A stretch of 64,000 nucleotides of DNA. Origin: Dicaeum eximium. Lineage: Eukaryota > Chordata > Aves > Passeriformes > Dicaeidae. Shown piece after piece: positions 60,701-64,000 of the stretch (its first letter is position 1; each line of letters opens with the position of its first letter). A model generated the notes under the pieces. That model saw nothing but the letters and a program-made list of their open reading frames with translations. It was not told the origin of the DNA and made no database searches. The stretch covers positions 251,917 through 315,916 of the forward strand of contig VWZP01005252.1 in the NCBI GenBank assembly GCA_013396995.1, written 5' to 3'. Made by a program: the position numbers and the translations under genes.

Positions 60701-62589
60701 ACCATCAGCTACAGCATTTACACCTTGGTAGGGCTGGGAACCACATGCCTTCACATGCCTCGCCTTACTGAACTCTGAGGATCCAAAAACATGAAATTCA
60801 GAGGTGGAAGTGAAGTTTGGCTCTATTCTTATGGAATCACTTGGAAATTTTCTTTGTTTCCATTTGTTCTGGTCAGAAAATTCCAAAGCTGTTTCTCTAA
60901 ATGTGAACTTTTGCCAGAAAAAAATCCTATCTATAAACAACTTTGTGCATCACGAGAACATCCATTTCAACAGCTATTTTCAGATTATAAACAGACCTTG
61001 GTTAAAGGCAATGGTCTTCACTTTGAAGGAGGATGAAAATAATGTCTGAGTTGGCTGTCAGTAGGACAAGAAGGGGTAGGTTTAATATTCAGCAAGCAAG
61101 AATTAGATGAAACCCTAAGAGCCAGAACTGAGTGCTCCATGCAGTGCAGTTGGGTTCAAACCTTCGTTGGCTCTTCATGCACAAAGTACATGTGATTGTG
61201 TTTCCTGCTCTGCTGATGTCTGTCAACAAGGTGATTTTCCTGTACCATTAAGTAATCCACTCAGTCCCCAGATATTTAATGCTGTGCAGCTATCTCGTTG
61301 CTGTTTGTCCTCTTGGCAGCTCAGGCAGCAGCACCACGTATCTGAACCCTTGGGCATGTCTGTGTGGGGACTCACTCTCCAGTGCTGTGAAGGTCAGGGC
61401 CTCCCAAGGTGTCAGTGACAAAGAGGGGACTGTGGAGAAACCTTCTGGGGTGAGGAGAGGGTGGCTGAGGCAGCTGCCCATAGGGATGCACATTCTGGCA
61501 CAGAGAGCACCTCGGCTGTTGAGATTTTGCCAAAAAGGAAAGGAAGGTGGAGGGAGATGTTTCTGATAAGAGATGTCCAGCTTATCTCATTGACACTTTG
61601 CTTTGGCATTCTTCAGAATAGCTGTTCCTCTGTCACGTGCTTTTGGGGTGCACAGGAATAGCAAAATCAAGTCATGTTAAAATGTCCTAGGATCACACCA
61701 GCAACAGCTTTTGTAGCTCTGATGGCCTCAAACCCTTCTCTCGTGTCATGCACTTGAGATGGGAGTGCAATGTGCTATTTGCCAAGTGTCAGCTTTCGGG
61801 GTGTTTGGTATCAGCCTACAACTATCAAAAGGCAAATTAAAGGTGAACTGGAGCAATCTGTGCAGTGGAGGGTGTAAATGTGGGAGATAAGAGGGTTTTG
61901 ATGCCAATCCAAGTTGCCTCCACTCTCTCTCCTTACTCCCTGGTTTTTATATGTGTATAAAAGCTTTTCAAAAGCCATTTCTATTGCTATCTCTTTATCA
62001 GCTCTACATTTCCCCCCCCACCCCACTTGCCCACTGACTCCCCTGCACACTTAATTTGATTCTTTCCATAGGAGAGGTTTCAAAATAAATGAATGCACTT
62101 TGCACTTCCACAGCTGGTTTTGATCCAGTGATTTCCAACAGCTTCATGGAGGGGCTTTCAGCACCTCAGAGAGATGAGAAATCCACTTTTTACAGCCCAG
62201 GGCCGCCGTGTCCCAGGGGAGCCATCACAGCCTTCCACACCAGGTGGGCACTTCCACCTGTAAACACAGAATTTTACTCTGGCTTTGAAGCATTTTGCTC
62301 TCTCCTTGCAGAGCTGGGCTGGGGAGTGGGAACCAGGTCTTTAGCAGCTCAGGAACATGAAAGGATGTGCCTTGATGTGCAGCAGCTCAGAGGCAGCCTG
62401 GAGGAGTCCCCAGCTCCTCCACCACTCTGTTCTGTCCCTGCCAGACCTCCCCTTTTCCTTTCCCACCCATCTGTGTCAGATGTAGGAAGAACAAAGCTGT
62501 GCCTGTGCCATCCATGCTAGGCTGGGTTTTTAAGTATATGAAGAGGGTTGGTGACTGATTCCCATGGAAAATATGTTGCAAATGGACAT
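57791..62589. other. Unique non-coding sequence
   Basis: No gene is visible. ORFs of 133 codons or fewer lack motifs. AT-rich 58920-59220 has TAATTTAAAT-like and ATTATTTGATG cores but nothing I would annotate. No repeat family recognised. Confidence 0.5.
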
Positions 62590-62845
62590 TTAATGCTCCT
62601 TGGCTCTGCTGACAGCCTCATCCCTGGGTGGGTTAATGGCCTTAGGTTCTTTCCCTTCCCAAGCTTGATGCAATTGTTTTATAAAAGCTTCATGGCCCAC
62701 CTCATGACAATCTTTCACCAGCTTTAACATCCTTTTTGGTTCAGGTCTAGCAGCACTTGCTAGACTTAAGTAACTTGACAGAGTGAGGACTGTTGGCCTT
62801 TGCTCAGGCAGTAGGTAAATAAAAGCCTGGCTCCCTTTTGCTCTG
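62590..62845 (-). other. Weak candidate terminal coding exon (about 84 codons)
   Basis: On the minus strand a TTTTACCCTTAG acceptor-like site is followed by an open frame to a TAA at 62590-62592. The C-terminal part includes PEPKRMLKLVKDCHEVGHE, then AFIKQLHQAW, then a Pro/Lys-rich tail. The spacing of hydrophobic residues (ML..LV, then AF...L) loosely resembles the last helices of a death-fold (CARD-like) domain, but I cannot confirm this and key positions are unverified. The frame stays open for another 116 codons upstream through GC-rich simple sequence (a Gly/Ile-rich run from a TATTCC-like repeat), which is not coding-like. Confidence 0.2.
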
Positions 62846-64000
62846 CTAAGGGTAAAATGATGCATTGACAGAGGGCAGGATGCATATTCACCTCCATTCA
62901 TCCCTCCTGTTACCCATTTCCTTCCAAATGTGAGGATGCCCCGCTCATTCCCACCTGGTGAGGGGTGTGAGGTGAATTCTGTGAGAGGGGCAGGTGAGCC
63001 CTGGCAGCACTCACCTGTGCTTTGGAAAGGCACAGAATGTGGAAACCACTGGCTTTTCCCAGACCTGCTGCTGCCCTTCACATCACCTTGGAACAAATGT
63101 GTACCGATCCCTCTTCCTCCCCCTATTCCTATTCCCGATCCTGTTCCTATTCCCATGCAAATACCTGCATGCCCTGTTCTCCCTCCCATCCCCACGTTGT
63201 TTAATTGCTAATTTACATGGTGAATTCCACAATTTAAAAACCAGCCCGAGGGCAGGGGCGAAGGCACAGGGTGATATTTGCAGAGGGATGTAGTAAAGCC
63301 CTGCAGACTTTGTGCCCATCTGAAACCAAACAGTTCCAGACTGGATTTTGGGGGACCCCATGTGATGGCCATGAGCAGTCTGAGATACCCCACATCGACC
63401 CTGGTGAACTCCTCAGCTGACAGAGAAAGGCTGCTGGCAATTTAGTTTGTTTTTTTTTTTTCTTTTGGCCTGTGTGGCTTCTGATGCCTCACTGGAGGTC
63501 AACATTTGTAAGGAGTTGAAATCTCTGATCTACTTAACTCTGCAGGCAGACCACTGCTGCCTACTGACAAAGCATTCCTAGGAAAGATTAGGGTTTTGGT
63601 ACTCTTTAATTAGGGAACCAGGGAGAATTAGAGGCGTGACTGCATCCAGGAGCTGCAAGAGAGCCCTCTCTTGTCTCTACTGTGGGAACAATTTCAGAGG
63701 ATTTTGTCCTGAATGTGGATTCAGAAGTTAGTCCCAAAACAACAATTACAGATCTGTTCATGACAACAGATAAACTGGGAGATAAAGAGATTTGTAAGAG
63801 CTGTTTTTACCTGCAGTGGCACTATCCAGGGAGAAGTTTCTTGTCCATAAACATTTATCTTGCACTCCAGACCCTCCAGCCAAGTCCCCAGGTGGATTTG
63901 TTGCCCTGACTCCAGCACAGCTCCTGTGGCTGCCCCCAGTGCCAGGCACAGTGAGCACAGCACACTGAGCAGCTGTTCAGCTCCTGGGTGTTCAAATACT
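62846..64000. other. Unique non-coding sequence to the window end
   Basis: No gene is visible. A degenerate TTCCTATTCCC-type simple repeat lies at about 63115-63160 and creates a Gly/Ile-rich minus-strand reading. A T12 tract is at about 63449-63460. Nothing else is supported. Confidence 0.5.

Noticed and set aside
1..64000. CRISPR arrays, operons, prophage, tRNA or rRNA genes
   Set aside because: No spaced direct repeats, cloverleaf-type segments or prokaryotic gene order were seen. The sequence is vertebrate non-coding DNA.

Overview
This is a stretch of vertebrate nuclear DNA with no prokaryotic organisation. It has no operons, no dense ORFs and no ribosome-binding sites. CpG is strongly depleted, homopolymer and (CA)n tracts occur, and interspersed repeats sit in long unique sequence. 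At least five copies of the avian-type CR1 LINE 3' end, with the conserved block around the initial GGTTTGGGTTGGAAGG, point to a bird. Low repeat density and a preponderance of the CR1 form carrying GCTGCTCTGGGCACCCTGTG suggest a songbird or another neoavian. That part is inference. Layout: 1-5540 is unique non-coding sequence with one CR1 (3.2 kb). 5541-6548 is a TG-rich minisatellite with a single N, which looks like an assembly join inside the array. 6549-31298 is mostly unique sequence with one CR1 (9.0 kb), homopolymers, short microsatellites, a 44-bp repeated motif (15.4 and 17.6 kb) and several AT-rich or CpG-bearing blocks that look like conserved regulatory elements (7.0, 15.8, 18.1, 22.6, 23.9, 26.7 kb). 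31299-41305 holds two more CR1s, a T45-G-T18 tract and a possible TATA-type core promoter (35.5 kb). 41306-47345 is bounded by two related retroviral LTRs in inverted orientation, with a candidate spliced exon (43.2 kb) and an exact 61-bp tandem duplication (46.5 kb) between them. 47346-64000 is again mostly unique, with one CR1 that seems to carry a 5' inversion (51.0 kb), a possible second inverted CR1 scrap (56.6 kb), a candidate regulatory block (57.6 kb) and a weak candidate terminal coding exon on the minus strand (62.6-62.8 kb). I recognise no complete protein-coding gene. Nearly all long ORFs are chance ORFs, minisatellite read-through, or the C-terminal end of CR1 ORF2. The most economical reading is an intergenic region or large intron of a bird genome, rich in candidate enhancers of the kind found around developmental regulators. 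The neighbouring gene cannot be named from this sequence. I found no convincing novel multi-gene system. The most checkable observations are the assembly-join N, the inverted LTR pair, the CR1 inversion, and the handful of candidate exons and enhancers.
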